Of a stretch of 64,000 bases of DNA, positions 43,519 to 54,085 are shown piece after piece. Below the pieces are notes generated by a model, which saw only the letters and a list, made by a program, of their open reading frames with translations, did no database searches and was not told the origin of the DNA. Source of the stretch: Micrasema longulum (taxonomy: Eukaryota; Arthropoda; Insecta; Trichoptera; Brachycentridae). The stretch spans positions 1 through 64,000 of the forward strand of contig JAGVSM010001125.1 of NCBI GenBank assembly GCA_022494885.1, written 5' to 3'. The position numbers were made by a program, and so were the translations under genes. The stretch's first letter is position 1; every line of letters begins with the position of its first letter.

Positions 43519-43619
43519 GGTATTCCAAACGCTCTCGTGGCTGTATTATCTCGCGTATTTATGTACAAAATACACGAGAAAAACTATTTCGTACCACGAG
43601 AGTGGTTCAGAATAGCACC
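43519..43619. mobile_element. About 100 bp terminal-inverted-repeat MITE, copy 2
   Basis: GGTATTCCAAACGCTCTCGT at the left pairs with ACGAGAGTGGTTCAGAATAG at the right. It lies between the start of gene D and its upstream module, so it could alter the leader. Confidence 0.65.
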
Positions 43620-43765
43620 CCGTTACGTTACCCAAACATCCAAAACGTTATATTCGATTCAACACAAAGCTTTTATTTGTAGGTTTAAAAAAATAAGATA
43701 GTTAACCTAGTTACTTCCTAATATCGGTTCCGAGCGAATGTGCAACTTTATAGAAATAACTATAG

Positions 43766-43860
43766 AAGCTGTCACGACACGAAATGCACCTGACTGTGCA
43801 GACAATGTTGCCAGTCTTATGATCTGGTAATAAATACTTAGAGTGTGACGAGTCAACTGC
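43766..43860 (-). promoter_or_regulatory. Conserved upstream module of gene D
   Basis: The reverse complement has GTTGACTCGTCACACTCTAA, GACTGGCAACATTGTCTGC, GCATTTCGTGTCGTGACAGC. The GCCGCC part of the YY1/Pho-like element is lost here (GGTGCATTTCG). Confidence 0.55.
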
Positions 43861-43869
43861 CGGCTAAAA

Positions 43870-46380
43870 ACTATCGCATGATATTCTATGATTTCCCGAG
43901 AATTTCAATATTCCGTTTACTTTTTATTTATAACGCAGAATTTTGGTGAGCAAGTATTTATGGTGGCCCTGTGACGTAGACATGTAGATACGTTATTAAC
44001 TCTTAAAAGACTGTGCTGAATAATCCCTTTGCAGCCGGTGTGGTAACACAATGTGACCACAAGCATAAGTCGAGATATTTTGAAATGTAAGCTAAAATAC
44101 CAAATTATTTACAATGGTATGTGTTAAAAATGATATTTATTCAAAGATGTTACATAAAAAATATAAAATTAAAGCATATTTATGCAAAATAAAGTGAGAA
44201 ATTGTGTTCATTCCTTTTAAAATCCCGCCAGCAAGCGCTACCGCCCGCGTCTGGTTGTCGACTGAATTCCGAATTACACTTACAACTGAATTTAGCGGAA
44301 ATAGATCAACCGGGAGACTAGAAAGTATGCTATGCTAATACAACTCTTATTTGAATGCAAAAAAGAATATCATTTTTTTATTGCAAATAAATACTAGATT
44401 TTATTAGAATAAATAAAAACGCTGTTAAAACATATTCTTAGAATAATGTTGAAATAAAACCTAAAAAAATAGCAAAAAAAACTTGTAAGAAATAAAATAA
44501 TAGTACGTAATACGTGATATAATCAAATCATAATTAAACATACACAAAAATGACAACGTAAACACGTTTTTTAAAACTAGTTACGAACAAATTTTTTGAA
44601 CACTTTAAATGAAATAACTTTTCACACTTCCTTGGGTACACTTCCACTTATTTGTTTGACCAATTAGCGCTTTCATCCTCTAATGGACATCTTCAGACTG
44701 GCGAATATTATACAATGTAAGGATGATTTATAGAAATCAAAGTATCATCTTAAGTGTGGAAATGAGTGGAAGTGTACCAAGTATTTTTGATTAATAACTT
44801 ATATGTAAATGTATATAAATATTACATCATTACAATGAAATTCCATCAAGAATTGTCAAAAAATAATTTAAATCAGATAAACTGTGAATAAATTGTAGAA
44901 ACATTTCGGGAACACGGTGTGTTAAATACAGCGTCAGGTCAGTTTACTACAAAAAACTTCACGCGACTGATGTGTTCTCTGTCCCACAAGTGGTATAATT
45001 CTGTATCGTGCTCTTTCGGTATTGTTTTCTCGGTCACTCAAGCTCCGCCCCTAACAAATAGTGTCCTTGTCGGTCTTCTGATATGGTATATTCTCGTACT
45101 CTTTCTTATACAATTTAATAAACTACTTATAATACTGGCATCTCTTTCGTTTGTTTTAATTTATTTTACAAAATGAAGAAATTGTTTTTTATAGAAAAAG
45201 CCCGTGCATTTTTTATAAAAATGTTTCCTTATTTTGGTGTAAAAAAGTCCATATAAGGATTACAAAAAATATGAGTTGGTTATTTAAAAAAATAAGAGAG
45301 TTATTAAATGTTTTTTACCCGAGGTAGACATCCGTTACCGCATAGCCACACATGAGTTAACTAATCAACCGCATATTATATTTTTCTATCCTTGGCAATC
45401 AATGAAACATTTAAAGTATCTAGTCAGTACGTAGCTGAAAATTTTTAGTCAGATGTACATTCGTGAGAGAATCACTCGCGGCGATAAAATAATGTTTGTA
45501 TCAGTTTCCTTATTTTCATTTTAAAAAAACCTTAATATTAATCAATGGAAAAAGAGTTTGTCTGAGGTTAGTTTTTAAAAATTTAAATTAAGTTTGCAAT
45601 AATTTTTAAAATGAAAATCATTATGTTCGATCTCACGTGTTTCTATTTATTTGACGTCAGTGTGACCATATATGAAGTAAAGTGAAGCCAAGAAATATTT
45701 TTTTTCAAATCGACCGCTCTCTAATTTAGAGTAAAAAGAAAAAAATTAGTCTCTTGATAAAGAAAATTCAAAATGGCGCCCGTTTGCGTGATTGTGGTAA
45801 CAATGAGTGACGGATTCTTCTTTTGAAGACTTTTCAATCGCTCCGAATCATAAAAAATAAATTGCGGGGTCTGGGGGGAAGAAATTTGAAAGTTTCTTAA
45901 GTTATCCATTAAGTGAGTAATATATTAACGTTTAAAACTGTTCATTTTAACTTTTTTATTTTTAAATATTCATTGGGATTTATTTTAAATTACAAAAATA
46001 AACAAAAAATCTTCTTTTTGCGTCTCTTTTTCGCCTTTCTCAGATAATTCTACTAATTTTTATTGATAAACCTTCGCGCTATTATTTTGAAAGCTACATT
46101 CCTCCATGTTCTATCAATATCTGATTAAAGGTACCATTCTCATTAGAACAATACAATAAATAGGTCTTTTTAAAATATTTTTATAAGGGAGTTGCTTTAT
46201 TATTTACCTTGCTTATAATATACAAGATTTATATATATAAAGGTGGATTTTCGTGTAATTAAATTTCTTTATATTTATCTTAACTGTTAAGATCAGGAGA
46301 GATATACTTATGTGAACCAATCGAGAACTTCTCAGCATTTGCTTATGTGGAGAGGAAACCACTTAAAACTCTTCAGGAGA
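43870..46380. other. Spacer between divergent genes D and E
   Basis: AT-rich, with no convincing gene. A plus-strand frame at 44919-45176 has a hydrophobic end but no family match or initiation support. 44640-44720 carries a reverse-strand phrase CTGAAGATGTCC..GGATGAAAG that resembles the hammerhead-like element in the gene G intron, without a clear closing stem. Confidence 0.4.
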
Positions 46381-46389
46381 AGTCGGCCT

Positions 46390-46720
46390 GTTAGCAGTAA
46401 TCAACAGGCCCCTACCGTTCCACTAGAGAAGTGTTCGGCATTTTGTTCCCTACTTTGGTTTATTTTACCAATTGCCTGCAATATATTGACCATGTATGCT
46501 ACTACCTCTCGTGTGAGTTCTTTATTACCTATCACCGATGGGATGTAGCGTAAATCCTCACCCAGGCTTTTGCATCGTTTCTCCAGCTTTTGCCTTTGAA
46601 AGCTGAAAAGGGGGCAATGCATCAACAGGTGGGGGACATCTTGAGGAGTTTCATCGTCGCATGGGCAGCTGTCTATCTCGGAGAGCTTGAAGCAATGCAG
46701 ATAGCTAATGAACCCACCAT
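46390..46720 (-). mobile_element. LINE C-terminal fragment with CPC..H..CP motif
   Basis: The minus strand reads LHCFKLSEIDSCPCDDETPQ, DVPHLLMHCPLFSFQRQKLE, KRCKSLGEDLRYIPSVIGNK. The pattern 'hRfgl.ds..C.Cg...t..Hll..CP' is found after the RNase H region of several non-LTR elements. It abuts the upstream module of gene E. Confidence 0.7.
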
Positions 46721-46723
46721 GAT

Positions 46724-46830
46724 AGTTAGCGTGTCACATTCTAGGTACCTTTACCCTGGCAACATTTCCGGTATTCTGTTCACTTGGCAGCATTTCCTAA
46801 TGGCCGCCATTACATGTTCTGACAGTTTCA
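46724..46830 (+). promoter_or_regulatory. Conserved upstream module of gene E
   Basis: AGTTAGCGTGTCACATTC, CCTGGCAACATTTCCG, CTAATGGCCGCCATTACATG and TCTGACAGTTTC in the family order, about 330-440 nt before the ATG. A second conserved block (ATTACGTTACGTTGAGCG ... AAGCTGTGACGAAATTC) follows at 46970-47020, and an acceptor-like TTTTCAG|GTGATTGG is at 47115. Confidence 0.62.
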
Positions 46831-47161
46831 AAGGTATTGTTATCTTTATAAAACGAGCGTGTAATCCCTAGTTAACGGAACGTACGCTCAGAGTAAAACA
46901 AATAAGTGATTTCGCATAATACTCCTAATGTTTTATACTTACAAAAAAAGGTTTATTTTTAATTTAATATTACGTTACGTTGAGCGTTTATTCAACGGAA
47001 TCAAAGCTGTGACGAAATTCATAAACATGGCTATAAACGATTCGATATCCCTCGTAGTCATAAGAAATGCACTATTCTGTTCATTTTTTTAGTAGTGCGT
47101 CGTGAACATTTTCAGGTGATTGGCCGCATAAAGCGTGGTTTTTGTGTTCAAGCAAATAACT

Positions 47162-47426
47162 ATGGAGCAGATAAAATTCGCTTCGGTCTATGCCAAGTTT
47201 AAACCAGAGACTGGTGTTGTAGAAAGAGACATTCTCCACACTGGGGAAGGGACGTCATCTCCCTTCAAAAGCAAGAAGCCAGGTGTTGGTGCCGTGAAGG
47301 ATGAACCTGGGACCAGTACTGTTCAACAATATACTATAGAGAGCGATCAACTGATCTTTAAGGAAATTAAAATGGATTATCCTCATATTAAACAAGAATA
47401 TTCGGAATCCTCTTGCAACAAAGAAG
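47162..47426 (+). CDS. Gene E exon 1: shortest N-terminal region of the family
   Basis: ATG at 47162 (MEQIKFASVYAKFKPETG), 88 codons. Only two units remain, and the first has lost its motif (AKFKP for VKSEP). The second is VKDEPGT. It ends FKEIKMDYPHIKQEYSE, where IKMD replaces IDID. ψKxE sites: VKDE and IKQE. The donor reads GAAG|GTTAGA instead of the family GTGAGA: a +3 change that also creates an in-frame TAG if the intron is retained. The splice still joins exon 2 in frame. Confidence 0.75.
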
Positions 47427-47437
47427 GTTAGAAAATG

Positions 47438-48045
47438 TTTACATTGTCACATCCCATTTCCATTCTGCCTGTTCGAGGATTACTGTGGCTTTGCATCATT
47501 TTAGAACAATTTAATCGTAATACATTCAAGTTTCCTCTCAAACATAACCACAATACACGCTTCACGTCTTATGGTGGTTTGATAGTACCAAAATTATGTA
47601 ATAAGTATGGTAATAGAACTCTCAAATATTTAGTACCTAGCATTTTTAACTTATTGCCGAAAGACTTAAATTTAACTCACATTGTAACAAGAGCAAAATT
47701 AGGAAGTGGCTACTCGATCAAAATTTGTATTAATAAATAGTAGCTTATGTGTAAATATTTTAATTTTACATGTATTTTATTGCCTTTAAAAAATAAATTT
47801 AAATATTATTATTTGTATCTACATGTATATTCTGATCTTTCCGGCTGTTAATTTATATCTGTGATGCATTGTTCTTATAAATGTAAATAATATTATATAA
47901 GTAAGTATAAATATAATCTCCGCCAACAAGCTACAGAAAGTGGCTTAGTGGGATTTCAGTTTTAGTAAAAATATAACAATTTTAAAAAATTATAAAAATA
48001 TATAATTATAACTATTAAATGAAAATAAATAAATAAACATAATTT
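47438..48045 (+). mobile_element. LINE 3' end inside the gene E intron
   Basis: The frame IILEQFNRNTFKFPLKHNH, NTRFTSYGGLIVPKLCNKYG, NRTLKYLVPSIFNLLPKDL ends at 47740. A 3'UTR then matches 15660-15975 (ATCTTTCCGGCTGTTAATTT) and ends GAAAATAAATAAATAAACA. It accounts for about 600 nt of the 941 nt intron. Confidence 0.7.
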
Positions 48046-48367
48046 TTGACTCAGTTAATTCTACCCATTAATTCAGAATTTCATATACTATAGAATTTTA
48101 CACATTTTAATCTAGCAGAAGTGATTTATTTGCCTAACACTTTCTTGTTTTATAAAAAGTGCCATATTTATGGTTAATATGGACAATTACCTACGTTGAC
48201 CGTTGTCGAAAGTATTGCCAGTCACAATAATAATTATAATTTTGATCAATCAATAGAAGTTTCACTGAAGCCCTCACCAGGGTATTTCAAGTACGCGCAT
48301 GTCCCAGCTGCCCGCTAAACGATGGCACAATGCTTTTCCCCAGGCTAATATAACGTTTACTTTTCAG

Positions 48368-49287
48368 ATACTACTAAGTCGTCAACCTTATCTCCGGAGA
48401 ATATCAATCCACCGTCTCGTAGTGCGGAACCACTACGAGAGTGCGAATATAAAACAGGACAGACGAATCCTTGTAATGAATGGGAGTTGCCGCTTACTTG
48501 CGAGAAACCCTTCTCATGCTCCCAATGCCGTTTTACATGTACACATAAAAGTAGTTTAAAAAGACACATGTTTGCACATACTGGCGAGAAACCGTTCTCA
48601 TGCTCATTTTGTAGTTTTACATGTGCTCTAAACTGTGACTTAAAACGGCATTTGTTAATACATATAAGCGAAAAACCTTTCTTATGTTCGCAATGTAGTT
48701 ATAGGTGTACACAAAAAAGTCATTTAAAAAATCACATGTTAAAACATACTGGGGAGAAACCCTTCCTTTGCTCGCAATGTAGTTACACATGTACACAAAA
48801 ACGTGATTTAAGAAATCACATGTTTACACATACTGGCGAAAAACCATTTTTATGCTCACAATGTAGTTGCACGTTTACACGGAACTGTGCCTTAAAACGT
48901 CATTTGTTAATACATTCTGGCGAGAAACCGTTCTCGTGTTCACAGTGTAGTTATACATTTACACGAAACTGTGACTTAAAACGTCACTTCTTAATACATA
49001 CTGGGGAGAAACCGTTCTCATGCTTACAATGTAGTTACACATGTGCGCTTAAAAGTAATATGAAAAAACACGTCACGTCGACGCATACCGACGAGAAACC
49101 CTTCTCATGCTCACAATGCAGTTATACTTGTGCACTTAAAGGTAACATAAAAAAACACGTCATGTCGACGCATACTGGCGAGAAATTATTCTTATGCTCA
49201 CAATGTAGTTATACCTGTTCACGCAACCGAGATTTAAAACGTCATATCGCCAGTGAACATGCAATGCCTCGTAACCCTCAAAAGTAG
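48368..49287 (+). CDS. Gene E exon 2: nine-finger C2H2 array
   Basis: After TTTACTTTTCAG the exon begins DTTKSSTLSPENINPPSRSA. Nine intact fingers follow. Fingers 7 and 8 end KKHVTSTH / KKHVMSTH (H-x4-H) and are near-identical tandem copies. The ninth ends LKRHIASEH, like the last finger of gene A. Joined to exon 1 the protein is 394 residues. The array is complete with no degenerate finger, so the main doubt about expression is the donor of exon 1. Confidence 0.9.
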
Positions 49288-49317
49288 GAGCTTTATAGCT
49301 CTATTATTTTCCCCTAA

Positions 49318-49420
49318 AAACCTATTACTTTTATGTGGGATGCGAGGTATCTCCAACGAAAAATGTGATGTTACGAGGTATTACTTTCAAAATATGTTCA
49401 AAGGAAATATTAAATCCAAA
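49318..49420 (+). repeat. Conserved 3' module downstream of gene E
   Basis: TGTGGGATGCGAGGTATCTC, then GATGTTACGAGGTATTACTT and TCAAAATATGTTCAAA align with the blocks after genes A and F. Confidence 0.6.
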
Positions 49421-49665
49421 ACGTTTTTAAAGTAGGAAACATATATATTCAACAATAGATCTACATTATATTTTATTTTTAAATTGAAAATATTGAGAGC
49501 TGTGATAAAAAAACACAACCATGGTTAATACAAATTGTTTTCTAAAATTCATCTGCTGTCGATTGCGGTTTATTAAAATAATGGTGCCAGATTGTAAAAT
49601 CAGATGCAAATGTTGGTAATTCTGTGTCTTTCTCCAGCATCTGAATACTGATCCTTTTTCTGATG

Positions 49666-49720
49666 CAGTGGTCGGCAAACCGCGGCTCGCAGGCCGCATG
49701 CGGCTCTTTAGTTAGACACT
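49666..49720 (+). mobile_element. Possible hAT-type terminal sequence
   Basis: CAGTGGTCGGCAAACCGCGG and following GCATGCGGCTCTTTAG resemble the terminal inverted repeat of a widespread hAT group. No matching opposite end was found, so this is a lone terminus. Confidence 0.4.
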
Positions 49721-49964
49721 CGAGTTCGGCTCAGCGCATGTTACACTTTTTGTTCAAATTATTTAGTATACGGATTCTATAGAAGAACTTCTAGGACTAT
49801 TGCCTTTTAATTTATTGAGGATATTGCAAATACTGTAAGTGAATGCATGGAGAAGCATCACATTAAACTTTATGAAATTATTTCAAGTTTAACATATGGA
49901 GCTTAAATTATGACCGAAGTGAGATTTTTTTTTCTATTTTCGAGAGATATTGACAAAAAGGTCA

Positions 49965-50460
49965 TTTGAGTTAAATGGAGGGATCCCAAGTGTGTCACCA
50001 TAGCCTCTACGTGCTCAGGGATAGCTCCAGTATCCAAAGTGGAGAGATGGTGCAAAGTTCAGAAGAAATATTTTAAAGTAGGTACCTTGTCCAGCTGTAA
50101 TCCGTAGATACAATCAAAATACGAGGTGTTGATGTCCATGAATAGATGGTTGAATATTATAGAACATCGTTCAAAACTCGAAAGTGGACTCTAAAAGTTG
50201 CTCTTGACTTTCTTGATCTGGCAGTAGCTAATGCCTGGATGGAATACAGGTTGGATTGCCGGAAGAATCTGTTTCCAAAACGTCAAATCATGGCCTTACG
50301 GAGTTTATCTCGCAATTAGGAGAATTATTCTTAAATGTTACAAAAAAGAGGTCGCACCAATTACAGAGTGCAGATGATGAACCAGCAAAAAGAAGGAAAA
50401 TCCAAAATTATAGTCAAAACCTTCCACCAATTGAATTTGGTAGAAGGTTTTGACTATATA
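49965..50460 (+). pseudogene. piggyBac-type transposase fragment
   Basis: In shifting frames: CVTIASTCSGIAPVSKVERW, CKVQKKYFKV, CPAVIRRYNQNTRGVDVHE, EYYRTSFKTRKWTLKVALDF, LDLAVANAWMEYRLDCRKN. 'v.v.S...g..P...v.RW....k....v.cP..i..YN..MgGVD..D..v.yYRt..k..kW....f...ldla..Nawi.Yr' is the C-terminal catalytic half of piggyBac transposases. Stops and frameshifts are present. Confidence 0.75.
50409..50458. repeat. 21 bp inverted repeat (hairpin)
   Basis: TATAGTCAAAACCTTCCACCA (50409-50429) is complementary to 50438-50458 with one mismatch and an 8 nt loop. It lies at the end of the piggyBac fragment and could be a duplicated element end. Confidence 0.6.
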
Positions 50461-51016
50461 TAAAAAAAATTATGAATATCACCATTGGCCCGTGGTTTAT
50501 AATTTAAAAACGGCCAGAATGTGCCGTTACTAATCTTGCAATAGTCGGATCCGCTCAAAATGTGAAAAGTGTAATATATATTCGTGTATTTCTAAAGATT
50601 AAAAATGTTTAAAAAATTTCAGCATGTAATATATTCATTATTTTTAATCGAATAAATTTGTACGAAAATAATGGTATTAATTAATGAATATAAACCCAAC
50701 CTACGCAATTGCGTGGGTCATAAATGTGCTAATTGCAAAATTGTTTTACTATTTGTTTCTTTTCATAAAACGACCTCAATTTAACACAAAAATAAAGAAA
50801 ATTTAGAATAAATATCTCAAAAGCGAAAGGGTAAAAAACATATGTTGTTAAGGATGAAATATGAAATTATTTAAATCCGAATTTAAGAACCATAATTTAA
50901 AACCCATTATATTTCTATTTCCGTTCTATATTGATCAATTTTTAATATTAAATAATCACCACCGTCATTTCATGTCCGCTCCCAAAGAGACGAGGCCAAA
51001 ATAAGAGGCTGTTCGA

Positions 51017-51594
51017 TCAGTAGCTCGATCACAAATAACTATTGACATGCTAAAAAACGTGCTCAACATTTGAGCGATCACAATGAACAGTAATGAATAT
51101 GCTTAAGTTATCGCAGTCATAAGTCATCGCGTGTGTAATCTCTAAGTCGACGCTCGTGTCGGTTGGTTTTTTGTTTCACTCGCGAAAAATCGGCGTTTAC
51201 TATAAAAAATAATACAATATATTGCATTTTCAAAATAGTCGGAAGTATCTAATACAAAAAAGTGAAAAATTAATTACAGTTACTATAGCGACTACTTTTC
51301 TTGACATTTGGCTTGCCAACCGCCGGATAAATGAAGTATCTGCCTAAATAGCATGATAAATATTAAATTAATAAATAAAAATAGCAGTTTTTGAATATTT
51401 TCCATATTTACTCGGGTGAAATTCAAATATATGATTGCGCAGCAGGATTATATGTCGCGAAACATAAGTATTTTGACATTTAATATAAGGTATTCACTGA
51501 TGTTCCATTGTGGTCGCGAATACGGTAAACAACCATGGTGAGAAATTGTTATCACTCCCCTTACGTCGATAGTTATTTGTGATTGAGCTACAGG
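51017..51594. mobile_element. About 580 bp terminal-inverted-repeat element
   Basis: GTAGCTCGATCACAAATAAC... (51020-51046) and the complement of 51565-51591 (GTAGCTCAATCACAAATAAC...) agree at 25 of 27 positions. The interior has no transposase frame. Non-autonomous DNA transposon, superfamily undetermined. Confidence 0.6.
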
Positions 51595-51654
51595 TGTTTA
51601 TATATGAATAAAATATATGTTTGACTCTCGTGTGTTTATTATGTAACACGAGTC

Positions 51655-52165
51655 TACATATTTATTTATTTATTTATTTATTTATTTATTAACATACACG
51701 GCATAATTGCCTTTTACAAATTTATAATATAAACATATAAGGTTTGATATTTTTTAAACTACATATTTGCACTCAAAACTAAGGAACAATAATCAAGCCT
51801 AAAAATTATATAACATAATATTTAAAAAAAAAAAAAAAGTTTAAATAAAACAAAAGTTTGAAATAAAAAGTATACGAGAACTTTAAAAATTAATATAAAA
51901 AGTAAATCAAATTTTAAACATAATAAGGTTTATAATAAAAATATATATAAAAAAAAAAAACAGAAAATCATATATGAAGTAACTACATTAAATATGATTA
52001 CTGCTCATCTTTGAAAAAATTTATAAGGTTTGTTCTGTAAGAACAATACCCCACATTAAATATATCCGATATGTGGGAACAACTATTGCCGAGTTCATGA
52101 AGTCGGCTCAATACGGCATTACAATCATACACTGTGCGTGAGTTAAGATAGAGTTATGATACAAG
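51655..52165 (-). mobile_element. LINE 3' end with (TTTA)n tail
   Basis: ATTTATTTATTTATTTATTT at 51658-51692 is the tail. The minus-strand frame near 52020-52160 reads LSRLHELGNSCSHISDIFNV, GYCSYRTNLINFFKDEQ, stop, resembling the last residues of CR1/Jockey polyproteins such as the fragment at 3-260. Confidence 0.55.
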
Positions 52166-52189
52166 ACTTGATATAGGTACCTATCTCTC

Positions 52190-52575
52190 TTATTCATTGA
52201 AGTGATGAAGTTGTATTTTTTGTAATCTTCAAATGGCTATTTTAATATATTTAGAAAGTAAAATTTGTACAAATATGCTGGATTTTTATACAAAAATATT
52301 TATCCTTACTATGCGTAGAATAATTATACGAATAGAAGTGACGCCAATACCACAAAATAACGGTTTTGCTGTATAAGAAAGAGCATGAGAACAGAACTTA
52401 TAACAAAGAAGACAGAGATGCCGTTATATGGCCGGTGTTTGTGTGAAAGCCAAAAACAATAGAAGAAATTCTTTCCATCAGTTGGAAATAAATGAAAGAT
52501 TACGCTAGATTGAACGCTAATCGGCGTATTTAAATTTTAAATTTATTTTGCTATACAAAACGATATAACCATAAA
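52190..52575 (+). repeat. Dispersed non-coding repeat copy
   Basis: Parallels 10110-11090: TTTTTTGTAATCTTCAAATG, TATCCTTACTATGCGTAGAA, TAACAAAGAAGACAGAGATG, TTTTAAATTTATTTTGCTAT. Confidence 0.55.
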
Positions 52576-52619
52576 CATTAACAAAAACATAAAACAAAAA
52601 ATTATATTTGCAGCACTTA

Positions 52620-53100
52620 TGGTGGTTTTAGCATATCCCGCCATCGCTCGAACAACGGTGAATGGATACACCCTGCAGTGGCTTGGAGAAGTATGTTGTT
52701 AGAGCTTTTCAGACGTTACCATAGGCTCCAGGCTCTTTGGCGAAGTAGGGCAGCGAAAGTGTTTACCCGTCCAGCTGTAAACATTTCGGAGGCACTGCAG
52801 TACCTAGGCAGTCCGAATAATTGCCTGTATGAATTATTATACGTGACCCTTAATTTATTCCATTCTGCTTGCGTATAATTGTTCCATGGTTCCATAGTCA
52901 AATACGAAGTAAATATTATTTTCTTCACTTCGTTACTGCACTGAAAGAAGCGTCTCGCTAGCATAAAGGCCCTGACACTAATGGCTTTTCTCTGTCTCTC
53001 TATGTCCTAATCATCTTTACAATCATAAGTCAGTATGTGCCCTAGATACTTGACTTTTGCAGTTATCGATAAACTGTTGTTGTCCAGAAATACAGGTGGT
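52620..53100 (-). mobile_element. LINE RT C-terminal fragment
   Basis: The minus strand reads LSITAKVKYLGHILTYDCKD, DIERQRKAISVRAFMLARRF, FTSYLTMEPWNNYT, YRQLFGLPRYCSASEMFTAG and LLRQRAWSLWKRL. The block 'vkYLGhi...DD.di.RQ.r....ra..L.rrF..cs..vK..lF' is a common non-LTR post-RT region. One stop is visible (KDD-stop-DIE). Confidence 0.75.
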
Positions 53101-53529
53101 GATGGTGGTTTTATAGTATTCAAATATGCTTAATTGAAAAAAATAAATATGTAACACATATGTAATTGAATATTTGTCGCAAAAATTTTAAATAAGTAAT
53201 TCAATGTGTTAAACCAAACAAAAGCGTTAGCAAAACTGCAAGATTAATAAACCATAGAAATTTACTATTTAATACTCACATACGAAATATTTTTTCCAAA
53301 AATTAAAACCATAGCTTAGACTTAAAACACGTTTTACTTATTAACAACCATATTTAACTGATTAAAAAAAGAAATTTCAATAAAACACCATTCCAATCTT
53401 CAAAAATTCTAAGGAAAAAAGTTAAAACGAATTTGCTTGCTCACAAAATTTCTCTGAACAAACAAATTAAAAAATTTTTTTACTGTTCCTTATGATTTGT
53501 CTTCCTACTAAACAGAAGTTTTTTTTGCT

Positions 53530-53695
53530 CCACAACAGGCCAGGAGGCCCAATTACAGTGGTGAAAATGATCAAAGAACACCCAGGCTTGAGAAGAATTA
53601 CATTTTTTTTTTTGTTTTCTCACCGGGAATCAAACCCGAAACCTTCCGTATGCAAGTCGAGCGTCTTGACCACTACACTACGGAGGTCACCACGA
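53530..53695 (-). mobile_element. tRNA-derived SINE (family 3)
   Basis: 53619-53690 reads in reverse as TCCGTAGTGTAGTGGTCAAG ... GGTTTCGGGTTTGATTCCCG, with A and B boxes of a tRNA-Val-like head. A-rich stretch and body follow (TTCTCAAGCCTGGGTGTTC). The stem does not close. A 3' piece of the same family is at 58645-58725. Confidence 0.6.
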
Positions 53696-53751
53696 TTTGT
53701 GATAGGTATCATGTTCTCGAATCGAAATAGGCATAGTTTATTCGGGTGTTC

Positions 53752-53870
53752 GCACGTCACACTCTAAGTGCTTATAAAAAGAAAAACTGGCAACATTGTC
53801 TGTACAATTTCCTAATGTCATATATAAATATTCTTTATCTAAGCTTAAGTCAGACATTTCGTGTCCTGAC
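53752..53870 (+). promoter_or_regulatory. Conserved upstream module of gene F
   Basis: CGCACGTCACACTCTAAGTG, ACTGGCAACATTGTCTGT, AATTTCCTAATG and, after a short insertion (TATATAAATATTC...), CATTTCGTGTCCTGACTC. An acceptor-like TTTTTAG|GTGATTGAG lies at 54056, about 30 nt before the ATG. Confidence 0.6.
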
Positions 53871-54085
53871 TCTTGATAGTTCCTAAGGCGTTTGTATCTG
53901 AATTAAAAGAGTTTTTGTTCCTAACCAATCAAGATGGGTAAATGAACCCAAGGGTGTGACTAAACCCAACAACATATCTAAATACGTTCGGGCATTTTTC
54001 GCCGTCAGGCAAGATGGATTTCAAACAAACAACTATAGATGTGTGCGTATTTTTAGGTGATTGAGCTTCAGATAAAACGAGTGCT

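Noticed and set aside
44640..44720. Second hammerhead-like sequence (CTGAAGATGTCC...GGATGAAAG)
   Set aside because: The expected closing helix and cleavage triplet are not positioned as in the 61902 candidate, so it is mentioned only in the spacer entry.
44919..45176. 85-codon frame with a hydrophobic C-terminus
   Set aside because: No conserved motif, poor start context, no splice-site partners or copies in the window. Not strong enough to call a gene.
53619..53690. Possible functional tRNA gene on the minus strand
   Set aside because: Boxes A and B are present but the 5' and 3' ends do not form an acceptor stem, and the B-box side with its body recurs at 58645.
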